A DNA stretch of 64,000 bases, taken from contig OY762936.1 of assembly GCA_963666935.1 (NCBI GenBank), positions 558,001 to 622,000 on the forward strand, in the 5' to 3' direction. Source of the DNA: G963666935 sp963666935 (GTDB lineage: Bacteria > Bacillota > Clostridia > Christensenellales > CAG-138). Both the position numbers and the translations under genes were made by a program. This document shows positions 25,622-34,443 of the stretch, in pieces (position 1 is the stretch's first letter; each line of letters starts with the position of its first letter). The notes below the pieces were generated by a model that was not told where the DNA came from, made no database searches, and was given only the letters and a program-made list of their open reading frames with translations.

Positions 25622-26426
25622 AATTTTTTCTCCGTTTTGGTTTTAACTCAAATAATGTCGAAGTAAGCTTCTGGAACAGGAAACAAAGCAGAACTACAAT
25701 GATTCCCCACGCGAATACCATATTGGTTTCAAGGTTTACTCTGGCATCGGTAATCTGCGACCCAAGCCCCGTACTGGCGCTTAACACTTCGCCCATAACA
25801 ACCAATTTCCACGCAAAACTAAAAACCGTTATCAGACCGGCTTTAAAGTAAGCGCTTAAAGAAGGCAGAACGATTTCCGTAATCATCTCTCTGTGCGTAA
25901 ACTTAAACGCTTTTCCCATTTCGATCAGCTTGGAATCAATGTTTTCAAATCCTTCCTTTATTGTTACAGTCATTACCGGTGCGCTGCCGATAAAAACGAT
26001 AAATATAGTTGCTCTTCCATTCAGCCCGAACCAGATCATCGCAATCGTCATATACAGAATAGGCGGAACCGCCTGAACGATATATACAATCGGTTCAAGC
26101 AGTTCTTTCAGTTTTTTATTGCCGCCCATTAAAATCCCGAATACAGTACCTACCGATATTGATATCAGCAGGGCTATTACAAGCCTTTGCAGGGTTACGA
26201 ATACTTCCGACCAAAGCTTACCCCTCTGAATTATGGTGAGCAAAGAACGGAGCGTTAAAACGGGCCCGGGCAGTATTAACGGAGGATAAGCCATTGACAC
26301 CCCCTGCCAGACCAATAGGAAAATAACCAAAGACCATAATATTCTCATGTTGAAACGTTTTGTACTTCGTATATTTGCAATAGACTTTTCCTTATTTTCA
26401 ATATTCTTGTTGAAAAATATCCTCAC
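25611..26426 (-). CDS. SsuC/TauC-type ABC transporter permease
   Basis: 271 residues with about six membrane segments and the BPD_transp_1 coupling motif (EIVLPSLSAYFKAGLI). The likely start is GTG at 26426, with AAGGGA upstream. Membrane part of the TauT-family importer; partner of the ATPase it overlaps and of the binding protein upstream. A terminator-like hairpin at 26468 separates it from the binding-protein gene, which could lower expression of the permease relative to the binding protein. Confidence 0.88.
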   Translation of the reverse strand: MRIFFNKNIENKEKSIANIRSTKRFNMRILWSLVIFLLVWQGVSMAYPPLILPGPVLTLRSLLTIIQRGKLWSEVFVTLQRLVIALLISISVGTVFGILMGGNKKLKELLEPIVYIVQAVPPILYMTIAMIWFGLNGRATIFIVFIGSAPVMTVTIKEGFENIDSKLIEMGKAFKFTHREMITEIVLPSLSAYFKAGLITVFSFAWKLVVMGEVLSASTGLGSQITDARVNLETNMVFAWGIIVVLLCFLFQKLTSTLFELKPKRRKNYDR

Positions 26427-26467
26427 TTAGAGTGTTCCCTTCACTTTATATTATTAAATGTTGTAAT

Positions 26468-26493
26468 AAGAAAGGGGCCGAAGCCCCTTTCTT
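26468..26493 (-). terminator. Intra-operon hairpin between binding protein and permease genes
   Basis: AAGAAAGGGGC (26468-26478) pairs with GCCCCTTTCTT (26483-26493), loop CGAA. It may be a partial terminator or an mRNA-stability element. Further hairpins (GCCGC/GCGGC near 26532-26548) fill the 224-base gap. Confidence 0.6.
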
Positions 26494-26650
26494 ATACTCG
26501 TTCGTGTTGAAAATATAGAATATACTTTCAACCGCCGCTTTTAGCGGCGATGGAGCAAGCCCCACGAATAGAGTTCAATACTATGAGCCGCCGTTGAATG
26601 CGGTGCGGTCTGAAAAGGTCGGTTAGAAAAATAGTTTATGCGAAATAGTA

Positions 26651-27664
26651 TTATTTTACTGTACAAAAGAAGTTATCATCTGGTATTTCATTCCCGATAC
26701 TTTCCGGTTTTAGTTCATATAAGACACTAAAATATTCATTCACGTCATCTTTGGCATCAGCCACCGACTTATACTCAAAGCAGAAACCGGGCATAGCATC
26801 TGCTATCAGTTCCGCATTCGCATTCAAATATGTATTTGCAAGAGCGCTGGCTTCCGCAGGATTATCAATTACCCATTCGACGGCCTTGGATAGTTCTTCA
26901 TCAAAGCTCGATATCAGGCTCTCGTTCCCGCTTAAAAACTCAGTATTGACAGCGGCACAGGTACCGGGCATTGTATATTCTTCTCCCTGAGTTAGCTTCC
27001 ATTCTTCAGAGAATTCAGAGATAACTTTATAGCCTTCGACGTTTTTTAGATTTGAGGCAACATACGGCTGAGCGTCAACGGCATACTTAATCGTTCCCGA
27101 TGCAATCAATTGTGCAATTTCAGTATGTGACGAATAGACAACTTCGACATCTTTCCCGACTGTCAAACCGTTCTGACTCAAAAAGTACTGCGTCAAAATA
27201 TCCGGGATCGAGCCTTTGGCCGGGACATAAAGCTCATTACCTTCAAGGTCTTTCCAACTATTACAATCAGGATCGGTTGTGCTCAGATACATTCCGCCCC
27301 AGTTGAATATGTTAAGCAGTTTAACATCTATTCCCTTATTATAAAGATTGGCCGCCGTGTACGGCGGGGCAATTAAAATAGCATAATCTCCATTTGAGGC
27401 CAGCGTCATCATTGCCTCCATGTCGCTGTAGAATTGAAGATCTATTTTAACATCCTTCCCCATACAGTTGCTTTCAATCATTCTTAAAATTGGGATTATT
27501 CCGGGCGATTTAGGCGCGACCACGGTTATGACTGTCTGCGCATTTAAATCAGTCTCTTCCGGATTCGCGCTGCTCTCTTCATTTGAACCGGCCTGACCGC
27601 AGCCAGTAAAAAGGCTGATGCAAAATATAAGTATTAATGATAATACAAGCGCTTTTTTCTTCAT
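26651..27664 (-). CDS. TauT-family ABC substrate-binding lipoprotein (NMT1-like)
   Basis: 337 residues from the ATG at 27664 with GGAGGG upstream. Lipoprotein signal ending in SLFTGCGQ. NMT1/SsuA-like fold: TVVAPKSPGIIPILRMIE, LASNGDYAILIAPPYTAANL, WKDLEGNELYVPAKGSIPDI. Unusually many Cys for an exported protein of this type (about five after the lipid Cys). Ligand unknown; relatives bind sulfonates, nitrate, bicarbonate or thiamine precursors. A DtxR-like and a Crp/Fnr-like palindrome lie in the divergent promoter region. Confidence 0.85.
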   Translation of the reverse strand: MKKKALVLSLILIFCISLFTGCGQAGSNEESSANPEETDLNAQTVITVVAPKSPGIIPILRMIESNCMGKDVKIDLQFYSDMEAMMTLASNGDYAILIAPPYTAANLYNKGIDVKLLNIFNWGGMYLSTTDPDCNSWKDLEGNELYVPAKGSIPDILTQYFLSQNGLTVGKDVEVVYSSHTEIAQLIASGTIKYAVDAQPYVASNLKNVEGYKVISEFSEEWKLTQGEEYTMPGTCAAVNTEFLSGNESLISSFDEELSKAVEWVIDNPAEASALANTYLNANAELIADAMPGFCFEYKSVADAKDDVNEYFSVLYELKPESIGNEIPDDNFFCTVK

Positions 27665-27720
27665 GTTCTGATCTTCCCTCCAACTGATATTGACATGTAT
27701 TTTCAATTACGGTATATTCA

Positions 27721-27738
27721 TATTAGACTACTCTAACC
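27721..27738. promoter_or_regulatory. DtxR-type operator at the importer promoter
   Basis: TATTAGACTACTCTAACC fits RRTTAG-N6-CTAAYY except the first position. It resembles 53791-53808 and lies between the binding-protein gene and Crp/Fnr gene 2. Confidence 0.55.
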
Positions 27739-27746
27739 GAAAATGC

Positions 27747-27762
27747 TGTATCTGTGGATACA
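27747..27762. promoter_or_regulatory. Crp/Fnr-type operator (site 3)
   Basis: TGTATCTGTGGATACA, core GTATC-N4-GATAC, 30 bases before Crp/Fnr gene 2. Same spacing to its gene as site 1. Confidence 0.65.
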
Positions 27763-27792
27763 CTGATGAAATTAATGTGAGGGTACCAGATA

Positions 27793-28470
27793 ATGGATGA
27801 TATTATTGAGGCATTATGCTGCTGCGCAATATTTAAAAGCGTGGATAGAGCCGTTATACATAACAGTATTTCAACAGCCGAATACCAGATCAGGCAGTAT
27901 GATAAAAATGAATTCATATGCAGAGAAGATCAGTCCACGGATTATATTGGCATTGTCATTTGGGGCTGCGTTGAAATACAAAAAATTTCCCCATCCGGTA
28001 ATAATGTATGTTTATTTTATAGAAACAAAGGCGATATGTTTGGTGGTGCAGTTGTTTTTTCCAGTGAAGCTTTATACCCCTGCAATGTATTTTCAAAAGA
28101 TAAAAGCAAAATATTGTTTCTTAACAAGAAGAGTATTTTCGAAATGTGCAAAGATCCTTTAATCGCAGAAAATATACTGAAATCTTTTGCGAATAGTGTT
28201 TTCTATTTTGAAAGGCGGTTAGAACTTTTTTCATATTCATCCATTCAAAAGAAGATCGCTTTCTTCCTGCTCAATGAAACGAAAATAACAGGTAATTTGA
28301 TAATCCATTTACCTTTTTCTAAAAAAACATGGGCGGAATACTTAAATGTATCCCGCCCGTCACTATCCCGCGAACTAAAAAAGCTTGGAAATGACCATGT
28401 AATCAAAATAAATAAGGATAATATATTTATTCAAAATAGGCAAAAACTTGAGAATTTGCTTCAGCAATAG
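27793..28470 (+). CDS. Crp/Fnr-family regulator 2
   Basis: 225 residues. Sensor half with IGIVIWGCVEIQKISPSGN and C-terminal HTH with SKKTWAEYLNVSRPSLSREL, closely similar in this segment to regulator 1. Cys residues near 14-16 and elsewhere do not form a classic Fnr cluster. Divergent from the TauT-type importer. The last ten bases overlap the convergent Fur gene 2. This stretch (27.7-29.0 kb) is visibly more AT-rich than the cargo to its right. Confidence 0.85.
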   Translation: MDDIIEALCCCAIFKSVDRAVIHNSISTAEYQIRQYDKNEFICREDQSTDYIGIVIWGCVEIQKISPSGNNVCLFYRNKGDMFGGAVVFSSEALYPCNVFSKDKSKILFLNKKSIFEMCKDPLIAENILKSFANSVFYFERRLELFSYSSIQKKIAFFLLNETKITGNLIIHLPFSKKTWAEYLNVSRPSLSRELKKLGNDHVIKINKDNIFIQNRQKLENLLQQ

Positions 28471-28919
28471 TTATTTTTATTTCTGCAATTTTCACATAAT
28501 CCAAAAAATTTTAGGCAATGATCTTTTACTTCGAAATTATAATCATGTAAAATCTGCTGTTCCAAATCCTCCAGTAAATCGTTTTTTATGTCCGTGATGG
28601 AGCCACATTTCATGCAAATCAGATGATGATGAGCATGGTTTTCGTCATGGTCAAAAAGTTCATATCTGGCAAGGCCGTCATTTAAATCCACTCTTCGAAC
28701 AATTTGCATCTTTTCCAGCATAATCAGCGTTCTGTAAATAGTAGATTGCCCAATGTTGATTTTTTTCTGTTTAAGATATTCGCACACGTCTTCATTGCTT
28801 AAATGCAAATCCGGATGTTCCAATAATACATCTAACACCAGTTGACGCTGCTCTGTGTATTTATATCCGAACTGATGGAATTTTTCCTTAAGATTAAATA
28901 TCTCAAGCTCATTGCTCAT
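28461..28919 (-). CDS. Fur-family metalloregulator 2
   Basis: 152 residues. Winged helix (FGYKYTEQRQLVLDVLLEHP, GQSTIYRTLIMLEKMQIV), metal-binding HAHHHLICMKCGSI and a C-terminal CENC, so both structural CXXC pairs are kept. AAAGGGG lies 7 bases before the ATG. Second Fur in the block; about 8 kb from the first. Own promoter has a Fur-box-like sequence at 28958. Confidence 0.88.
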   Translation of the reverse strand: MSNELEIFNLKEKFHQFGYKYTEQRQLVLDVLLEHPDLHLSNEDVCEYLKQKKINIGQSTIYRTLIMLEKMQIVRRVDLNDGLARYELFDHDENHAHHHLICMKCGSITDIKNDLLEDLEQQILHDYNFEVKDHCLKFFGLCENCRNKNNYC

Positions 28920-28957
28920 GATAATACCCCTTTAACAGTCTCTGCCATAATCGAAAG

Positions 28958-28972
28958 TGAATATCAATTTCA
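28958..28972. promoter_or_regulatory. Fur-box-like palindrome upstream of fur gene 2
   Basis: TGAATATCAATTTCA, a near 7-1-7 palindrome resembling the Fur core. Confidence 0.5.
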
Positions 28973-29418
28973 TTATACTTTGAAATAGGAATAAGTCAAT
29001 TTTCATTATTGAGAGAACCCGCCAACTTTTATTTCCCGCGTTTAATTAGCGAGGGAGATTCCGATTTGTTGTTTTCCTTTTGATCTTTCTTCTCACTCCG
29101 CGCAGAGGCTTTTCTGGTTCGTAGCCGCTACCTCAAAGAGCATACAGGAAGCCGACGCAGAGGAAAAATGACACTCTGCGGAAACTGAATAGTCAGAAGA
29201 AACCCGCTGTGAACGCAATGTTTCACGGCGGTTTTCTTTTATGTGCAGATTGTTTGGCATTTTCGGTTCTCCCGTTGTAGTAGGTAGTGAAAAGATACCG
29301 TAGCAAGCATAGGGAGTGTAGCCACACTCCCGAAAAACAGCCCGTCCCGACATCCTGCCGGGTCGGGGACGTCTGCTTGTTGGGATAGACCCAAACCCTT
29401 ATTGAAAGGCGGTGAAGG
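28973..29418. other. Non-coding region with candidate oriT
   Basis: About 450 bases upstream of mobC without a gene. It holds the dyad GGGAGTGT-AGCC-ACACTCCC at 29312-29331, about 90 bases before mobC, a usual place and shape for an origin of transfer next to MobC/relaxase genes. The nick site is not identified. Confidence 0.5.
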
Positions 29419-29748
29419 ATGGCGAACAGGAAGCGGAATATCGTCTTGCGCGTCCCCGTGACAGCAGAGGAACGGGCGTTGATTGAACAAAAGATGAAGC
29501 TGCTGCACACAGGCAACTTTTCGGCCTACGCCCGGAAGATGCTTATTGACGGCTACGTCATCAATGTTGACTATTCCGACATCAAAGCGCAGACCGCCGA
29601 GATACAAAAGATCGGCGTCAACGTTAATCAGATAGCGAAGCGGGTAAACGCCACAGGGACGGTGTACGCGCAGGACATTGAGGACATAAAGGGGGCGCTT
29701 AACGAGATATGGCGGTTACAAAGATTAAGCCTATTAAAAGCACCGTAA
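29419..29748 (+). CDS. mobC: MobC-type relaxosome protein
   Basis: 109 residues. Ribbon-helix-helix-like N-terminus (RKRNIVLRVPVTAEERALIE) and the MobC motif IGVNVNQIAKRVNATGTVY. It helps the relaxase open oriT. Overlaps the relaxase start by 40 bases. The module has no transfer pore genes, so the element could only be mobilised by a helper. Confidence 0.88.
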   Translation: MANRKRNIVLRVPVTAEERALIEQKMKLLHTGNFSAYARKMLIDGYVINVDYSDIKAQTAEIQKIGVNVNQIAKRVNATGTVYAQDIEDIKGALNEIWRLQRLSLLKAP

Positions 29749-31038
29749 AGAAAGCTCTTGACTACATCCAAAATCTGGCCAAGACGGACGGCAAGCTGCT
29801 TGTGTCCTCGTTCGGATGTTCCTATGAAACAGCGGATATTGAGTTTGAAATGACACTAAAACAGGCCATGCAGAAAGGCAACAATATCGCCCATCACCTG
29901 ATACAGTCGTTCGAGCCGGGCGAGGCTACCCCGGAGCTGGCGCATGAGATCGGGCGGCAGCTTGCCGATGATGTTTTGGGCGGCAAGTATGAATACGTGC
30001 TGTCTACCCATACAGACAAGGGAAATATCCATAATCACATCATCTTTTGCGCCGTGGATATGGTCGAGCACAAAAAATACATTTCCAATAAACAGAGCTA
30101 CGCCTATATCCGGCGCACCAGCGACAGGTTTTGCCGGGAAAACGGCCTGTCCGTCGTGACGCCGGGCCGCAACAAAGGCAAGAGCTATGCCGAATATCAG
30201 GCAGACAAAGCAGGGACAAGCTGGAAAGCAAAACTGAAAATCGCTATCGACGCGCTCATTCCCTTGTCCACTGACTTTGACGACTTCCTGCGCCGGATGG
30301 AAGCGACGGGCTATGAAATCAAACGTGGTAAGTACATATCGTTCCGCGCCCCCGGACAGGAACGTTTTACCCGCTGTAAGACCTTGGGTGAAAATTACAC
30401 CGAGTACGCGATTACGGAGCGCATCAAGGGCAAGCGTCCTGTCCGCACACCCAAGCCGGAGCGCAAGGGCATTTCGTTGTTGATTGACATTGAAAACAGC
30501 ATCAAGGCGCAGCAATCAATGGGATATGAACGGTGGGCGAAAATCGAAAACCTGAAGCGCGCTGCAAAGACGATGAACTTTCTTACCGAACACGGTATCA
30601 CGGAATATGCCGAGCTGGAAACGAAAATTGCAGAGCTGGTTGCCGCCAACGACGAGGCAGCCACAGCCCTCAAGGGCGTGGAAAAGCGGCTTACGGATAT
30701 GGCTGTGCTAATAAAACACATCACCACCTACAAGCAGACAAAGCCGGTGGCCGATGATTACCGCCGCACGAAAGACAAGCCCCGGTATCGACGGGAGCAT
30801 GAAAGCGCCCTCATCCTCTATGAAGCGGCGGCGCGGGCGCTAAAAGAAAATGGCGTAACGAAACTGCCCGATCTCTCTCCTCAAAGCGGAATATGACCGG
30901 ATGGCCGACGAAAAAGAACGGCTGTACGCACAGTACGGCGAAGCGAAAAAGGCAATGAAAGAATACGGTATTATCAAGCAGAATGTGGATGGCATCTTGC
31001 GGGGAACGCCGGAACAGGAAAGGACACACGAGCTATGA
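29709..31038 (+). pseudogene. MOBP-type relaxase with C-terminal frameshift
   Basis: Relaxase/VirD2-type protein. The first 395 codons run to a TGA at 30896 and contain the histidine triad HTDKGNIHNHIIF. After LPDLS near 30870-30880 (a CT-rich run) the family-like C-terminus continues in another frame (AEYDRMADEKERLYAQYGEA to RGTPEQERTHEL) up to TGA 31038. A one-base change restores one frame of about 443 codons. The N-terminal catalytic domain is whole, so activity may survive. The tail sequence is repeated at 39170. Confidence 0.8.
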
Positions 31039-31081
31039 GTATTCAAAGGATGAATTACAGGTAATTCCTAAAAGCGCGAAA
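30977..31081 (+). repeat. Relaxase-tail repeat, copy A
   Basis: About 105 bases, from AGCAGAATGTGG through GGATGAATTACAGG, related to 39170-39274 with scattered substitutions. In this copy the following Cys-rich VLP gene is cut after nine codons by TAA. Confidence 0.7.
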
Positions 31082-31123
31082 GAGGACATATCGTCATTGC
31101 GTTTTCTTTTGCTGACTGGGGAA

Positions 31124-31174
31124 TTGACAAATAAAAAGAAATCATATAGAATATTATTAGAATAATATTCTATA
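31124..31174 (+). promoter_or_regulatory. tetR promoter with perfect 14-base inverted repeat
   Basis: TTGACA (31124-31129), 17-base spacer, TAGAAT (31147-31152). Arms TATAGAATATTATT (31145-31158) and AATAATATTCTATA (31161-31174) overlap the -10 hexamer, as for an autorepressor. The TetR ATG follows at 31189. Confidence 0.8.
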
Positions 31175-31188
31175 AATGAGGATGTATT

Positions 31189-31857
31189 ATGCCGCGACCA
31201 AAAAGAGATCCGAGTATTCGGCAAAATGAATTTATCGATGCCGCCAAAACACTATTTTTCTCGAAGGGCTATGCGGGGACCTCCGTTCGGGATATTCTCG
31301 ATGCCGTTGGAGATAAATCCGTATCCCCCAGCGTGTTTTACTATTATTTCCCTTCAAAGGAGGACATCTATCATGCCGTCATGGAAAACTACGCCGAAAA
31401 ATATATGGCGAAGCTCGAAGCTTGCCTTCGTGACGAATCGATAAAAATTGAAGAACGTATCGCCGGGATGATGTCGAGCTTTCTTGAAACGCTTGCGGAA
31501 AGTAAGCGGGCGGTTGATACGAGTGATGCCGTTGACAACAGGCTGTTTGTTCTGGATATACGGGAGAGGATCACGCGCAGGATTACAGGCATGTGGGAAA
31601 CGGCGATCATTAGCCTGCCCTGGCTTCACATTTCAGTCGCGGAAGCCGGAAGCCTTGCCCTTTATGTCATCGGCGGAATCTATGAAATGGTATATGACTT
31701 CGTGTTCGTAAGAACCGCCGAGCGGCAAGATATTAAATCGCTTGCCAATTCAATTATCCAATTTTCCGCGAGAGTATTGGATGTGCCGAAACCCATACGC
31801 AACCAGTTTATTAAAAGACTCGACAAGGTGCTTTTTGAAGGAGACGCCCATGCCTGA
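31189..31857 (+). CDS. TetR-family regulator
   Basis: 222 residues. N-terminal TetR HTH: RQNEFIDAAKTLFFSKGYAG, then SVRDILDAVGD and VFYYYFPSKEDIYHAV. The C-terminal ligand-binding half is not assignable. First gene of a TetR-methyltransferase-SRPBCC operon: the next gene's ATG lies within its last codons. A long palindrome at its promoter suggests autoregulation. Confidence 0.9.
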   Translation: MPRPKRDPSIRQNEFIDAAKTLFFSKGYAGTSVRDILDAVGDKSVSPSVFYYYFPSKEDIYHAVMENYAEKYMAKLEACLRDESIKIEERIAGMMSSFLETLAESKRAVDTSDAVDNRLFVLDIRERITRRITGMWETAIISLPWLHISVAEAGSLALYVIGGIYEMVYDFVFVRTAERQDIKSLANSIIQFSARVLDVPKPIRNQFIKRLDKVLFEGDAHA

Positions 31858-32656
31858 ATTATCAACCGTATCGGAAACCCTGTATGTCCCCCTGCTTGGG
31901 CGGATATACGCCTCAAAACATCATCCTGATATCCTGTACGATAAAAATGCCCTTGCCATAATGAAGCGGCTCCCGGCGAATATCCGTGAAATGCCCCGTC
32001 AAACGGAATATACGTATCTGGCCAGCGCCGTCCGGTCAAAAAACGTGGACCATTATGTGCGGGCGTTTTTGACCGTGCACCCGGACGGCGTGATCGTCAA
32101 CGTGGGATGCGGCCTTGAATCATTGTATGCCCGCAACGACAACGGTAAAGCGCGGTGGTTCGAACTGGACTTTCCGGATGTGCTCAAATTGAGAGAAGAA
32201 TACTTCCCCGAAAAAGAGCGCGACCGTTATCTTCCTTATTCGATGTTCAATTATTCGTGGATCGATCAGGTAAAAGCGGCGGCTCAGGGACCGTTTATGA
32301 TCGTCGCGTCGGGCCTGTTTTACTATTTCCATGAAGAGCAGGTGGTCGATTTTATTGAGCATCTGGCCGGCTTCGGGCAGGCACAGCTTGTGTTTGACGC
32401 TGTCTCTTCCGCAGGGATAAAAGGCTCCAGGCATTATATGAAAAAGATGGGCAGGCAGGATGCGGAAATGTTCTTTTCCGTTGACAGCGCCAAAGCCTTC
32501 GCCGAGGAGATAACCGCCGGGGTTTCCGTGATAGAGGAACGGAAATATTACAGTTTGACCGATCTGCATTCAAAAATGACGTTTGGAACAAAATCCAAAA
32601 TGTTCCTTTCAGACTTGTCCAACATGGTGAAGATGGTCCATTTAAAAATAGGATAA
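31850..32656 (+). CDS. Leucine-carboxymethyltransferase-family (TcmP-like) SAM methyltransferase
   Basis: 268 residues from the ATG at 31850 (AAGGAG 6 bases before). Motif I reads VIVNVGCGLESLYARND and the acidic SAM contact RWFELDFPDV, both characteristic of the LCMT/PKS O-methyltransferase family; SGLFYYFHEEQVV follows. Methylates a carboxylate or hydroxyl of a small molecule; substrate unknown. Overlaps the TetR gene by 8 bases and precedes an SRPBCC gene, suggesting a joint detoxification or tailoring job. Confidence 0.88.
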   Translation: MPELSTVSETLYVPLLGRIYASKHHPDILYDKNALAIMKRLPANIREMPRQTEYTYLASAVRSKNVDHYVRAFLTVHPDGVIVNVGCGLESLYARNDNGKARWFELDFPDVLKLREEYFPEKERDRYLPYSMFNYSWIDQVKAAAQGPFMIVASGLFYYFHEEQVVDFIEHLAGFGQAQLVFDAVSSAGIKGSRHYMKKMGRQDAEMFFSVDSAKAFAEEITAGVSVIEERKYYSLTDLHSKMTFGTKSKMFLSDLSNMVKMVHLKIG

Positions 32657-32669
32657 AGCGGAGGAATGT

Positions 32670-33167
32670 ATGATTACCTTGAAGGATTCGGTCGAGCTGT
32701 CCGTACCGTTGGACGCACTATATGGCTGGCTTGAAGCACTGGACGAAAACTTTGTAAAATGGAGCCCTTATCACGAGTGTTTCAAAAAGGTGTCGGGCGG
32801 TCTTGACGTCGGCGGCAAAATTCAATTTAAAGAACTGGTCATGGGCGTTCCTTATGACATTACGGGTATTATTCAACGGCATGAGAAAAACGACGGCGGT
32901 TTTCAGATCATGTTTGAAACCATGTCGGGGCTGGCACATATTTATTTCATCGGCGAGAAAACCGGAAGTGGGTGCCGCTTCACGCACATCGAAAAATTCG
33001 GAAAACCGGACACCTTTTTCGGAAAAATATTCAATTGGCTGCTTTTCAAAATAATTGCAAAGAAAAGAGCCAATTGGCAACTGATTCTGGACGACATGAA
33101 AGAAGATAATGTATATCTGAAGCAAATACTTGAGGCCGGTGTTTTTCCGGAAAGAACGGTATTATAA
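32670..33167 (+). CDS. SRPBCC-fold (START-like) protein
   Basis: 165 residues with the START/polyketide-cyclase-like fold pattern: SVELSVPLDALYGWLEALDE, WSPYH, and a C-terminal long helix (KIIAKKRANWQLILDDMKE). Such proteins hold hydrophobic ligands. AGCGGAGG precedes the ATG. Third gene of the TetR operon. Ligand unknown. Confidence 0.75.
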   Translation: MITLKDSVELSVPLDALYGWLEALDENFVKWSPYHECFKKVSGGLDVGGKIQFKELVMGVPYDITGIIQRHEKNDGGFQIMFETMSGLAHIYFIGEKTGSGCRFTHIEKFGKPDTFFGKIFNWLLFKIIAKKRANWQLILDDMKEDNVYLKQILEAGVFPERTVL

Positions 33168-33183
33168 AAAACCTGTGGCTATT

Positions 33184-33209
33184 GATACAGCAAGCAGAAT
33201 ATCTGTATC
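33184..33209. terminator. Possible bidirectional terminator
   Basis: GATACAG (33184-33190) pairs with CTGTATC (33203-33209) between convergent genes. Short stem; weak. Confidence 0.3.
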
Positions 33210-33225
33210 GTCAAATACTCTATTA

Positions 33226-33885
33226 TCAGAGCTTTTGCCCGGAAATACACAAACCAAAGAACTCTTTGCTGACCAAAACATTTTGTAGCCTGGTTCTGCT
33301 TAGGACTTCGCTAATCTCATCGACCGTGTAGGCAGCGTTCAGCGAACTAATAAAGCCCGGGCGGATCTCCTTCGGTTTGGTCGAAGCATAAATCATCAAT
33401 TTGACCACCGGATTGACATCCCGGCGCATATCCGCCACGCAGAAGCGGCCTCCTGACTTCAGGACCCGCTCGATTTCGTTAAAGACCCTCGCCGGGTCTT
33501 CCCATTCGTGAAGCGAACCGTTTGAAAAAACAGCGCCGAAAGAGGCGTCCGGAAAGGGCATTTGTATACAGTTGCCCTCCACATACCGTATTCTTGATTC
33601 ATAACCATAATCACGGGCGTTTTTTTCAGCCATTTTTATCATCTCCCGGCTGATTTCACAGCCGGTCAGCGTGGAATCGGGACATTTTCTGAGCCATTCT
33701 AGTCCGACGTATCCGGGTCCCGGGCCAATTTCGAGAACATTCCCGCCGGTAATTCCGCTCTTAATAATATCGTCTACATTGTTCCATCCTTTGTCCCGCA
33801 TACCCTTTGCGAAACGGTCAAAGACTTCGACGGTCAACCCGTCCTGTATACCCTCGTTTGTTTCAACAATTCTTTGCTTTGGCAT
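33226..33885 (-). CDS. Class I SAM methyltransferase (PadR-linked)
   Basis: 219 residues. Motif I VLEIGPGPGYVGLEW, then GCEISREMIKMAEKNA and IERVLKSGGRFCVADMRR. It starts five bases after the PadR gene stop, so the two form one operon. Small-molecule methyltransferase of the UbiE/Methyltransf_11 type; substrate not readable. Confidence 0.87.
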   Translation of the reverse strand: MPKQRIVETNEGIQDGLTVEVFDRFAKGMRDKGWNNVDDIIKSGITGGNVLEIGPGPGYVGLEWLRKCPDSTLTGCEISREMIKMAEKNARDYGYESRIRYVEGNCIQMPFPDASFGAVFSNGSLHEWEDPARVFNEIERVLKSGGRFCVADMRRDVNPVVKLMIYASTKPKEIRPGFISSLNAAYTVDEISEVLSRTRLQNVLVSKEFFGLCISGQKL

Positions 33886-33889
33886 AGCT

Positions 33890-34423
33890 TTACGCTCCTT
33901 TCAAACGATTCAACGACTCGGCGGCCCAGTCGAGTTCAGCCCGATAGTGTCGCAGATGATGGCTGAAAATGATATCGACCATCGTCTTCATTTCTTCCGG
34001 CACATATTGCATTGTCTCGCAATAATGCTTTTGAATGGAATCGATGGTGGCACGCAGTTTCTGAACATAGATATCCAAATGCGCCGCTATTTCGGCGGCA
34101 TCCAGCGAATCCGAAAAGTAAAACGCGCCGTCCGAAGCGAATGTCGGCCTGTACTCAAATTTCAGGAGCCCGGCCAGCATATTCCGGAATGCTTCCCTCC
34201 CCTTATCCGTAACGTCATAAATGGTTTTCTCCGGCCTGCTGCCGGGTTTTTCGCGGCTTGCAGTCAGAAGGTTGTCCGCTTCCATTTTTTCGAGATGGTA
34301 GTAAATCGTCGGCAGTTTGATTTGCGTAAAATCGGCAAGTTGCTCGGCAATTATTTTTTTAATCTGGTAGCCGTGTTGCGGTCCAAACCTCTGAACTAAT
34401 CCAAGAATGTACAGCGGTATCAT
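33890..34423 (-). CDS. PadR-family regulator
   Basis: 177 residues. N-terminal winged helix PLYILGLVQRFGPQHGYQIK and TIYYHLEKMEADNLLTAS, followed by ETIYDVTDKG-like wing and a C-terminal helical dimerisation region (PadR Vir-like). AGGAGG precedes the ATG. Probably represses its own operon through the 17-base inverted repeat at 34444-34483. Confidence 0.9.
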   Translation of the reverse strand: MIPLYILGLVQRFGPQHGYQIKKIIAEQLADFTQIKLPTIYYHLEKMEADNLLTASREKPGSRPEKTIYDVTDKGREAFRNMLAGLLKFEYRPTFASDGAFYFSDSLDAAEIAAHLDIYVQKLRATIDSIQKHYCETMQYVPEEMKTMVDIIFSHHLRHYRAELDWAAESLNRLKGA

Positions 34424-34443
34424 TTCTAATCCTCCTTTTATGG

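Noticed and set aside
33184..33209. GATACAG/CTGTATC as a fourth Crp/Fnr-type site
   Set aside because: Half-sites face outward with a 12-base gap, unlike GTATC-N4-GATAC; more likely a weak terminator.
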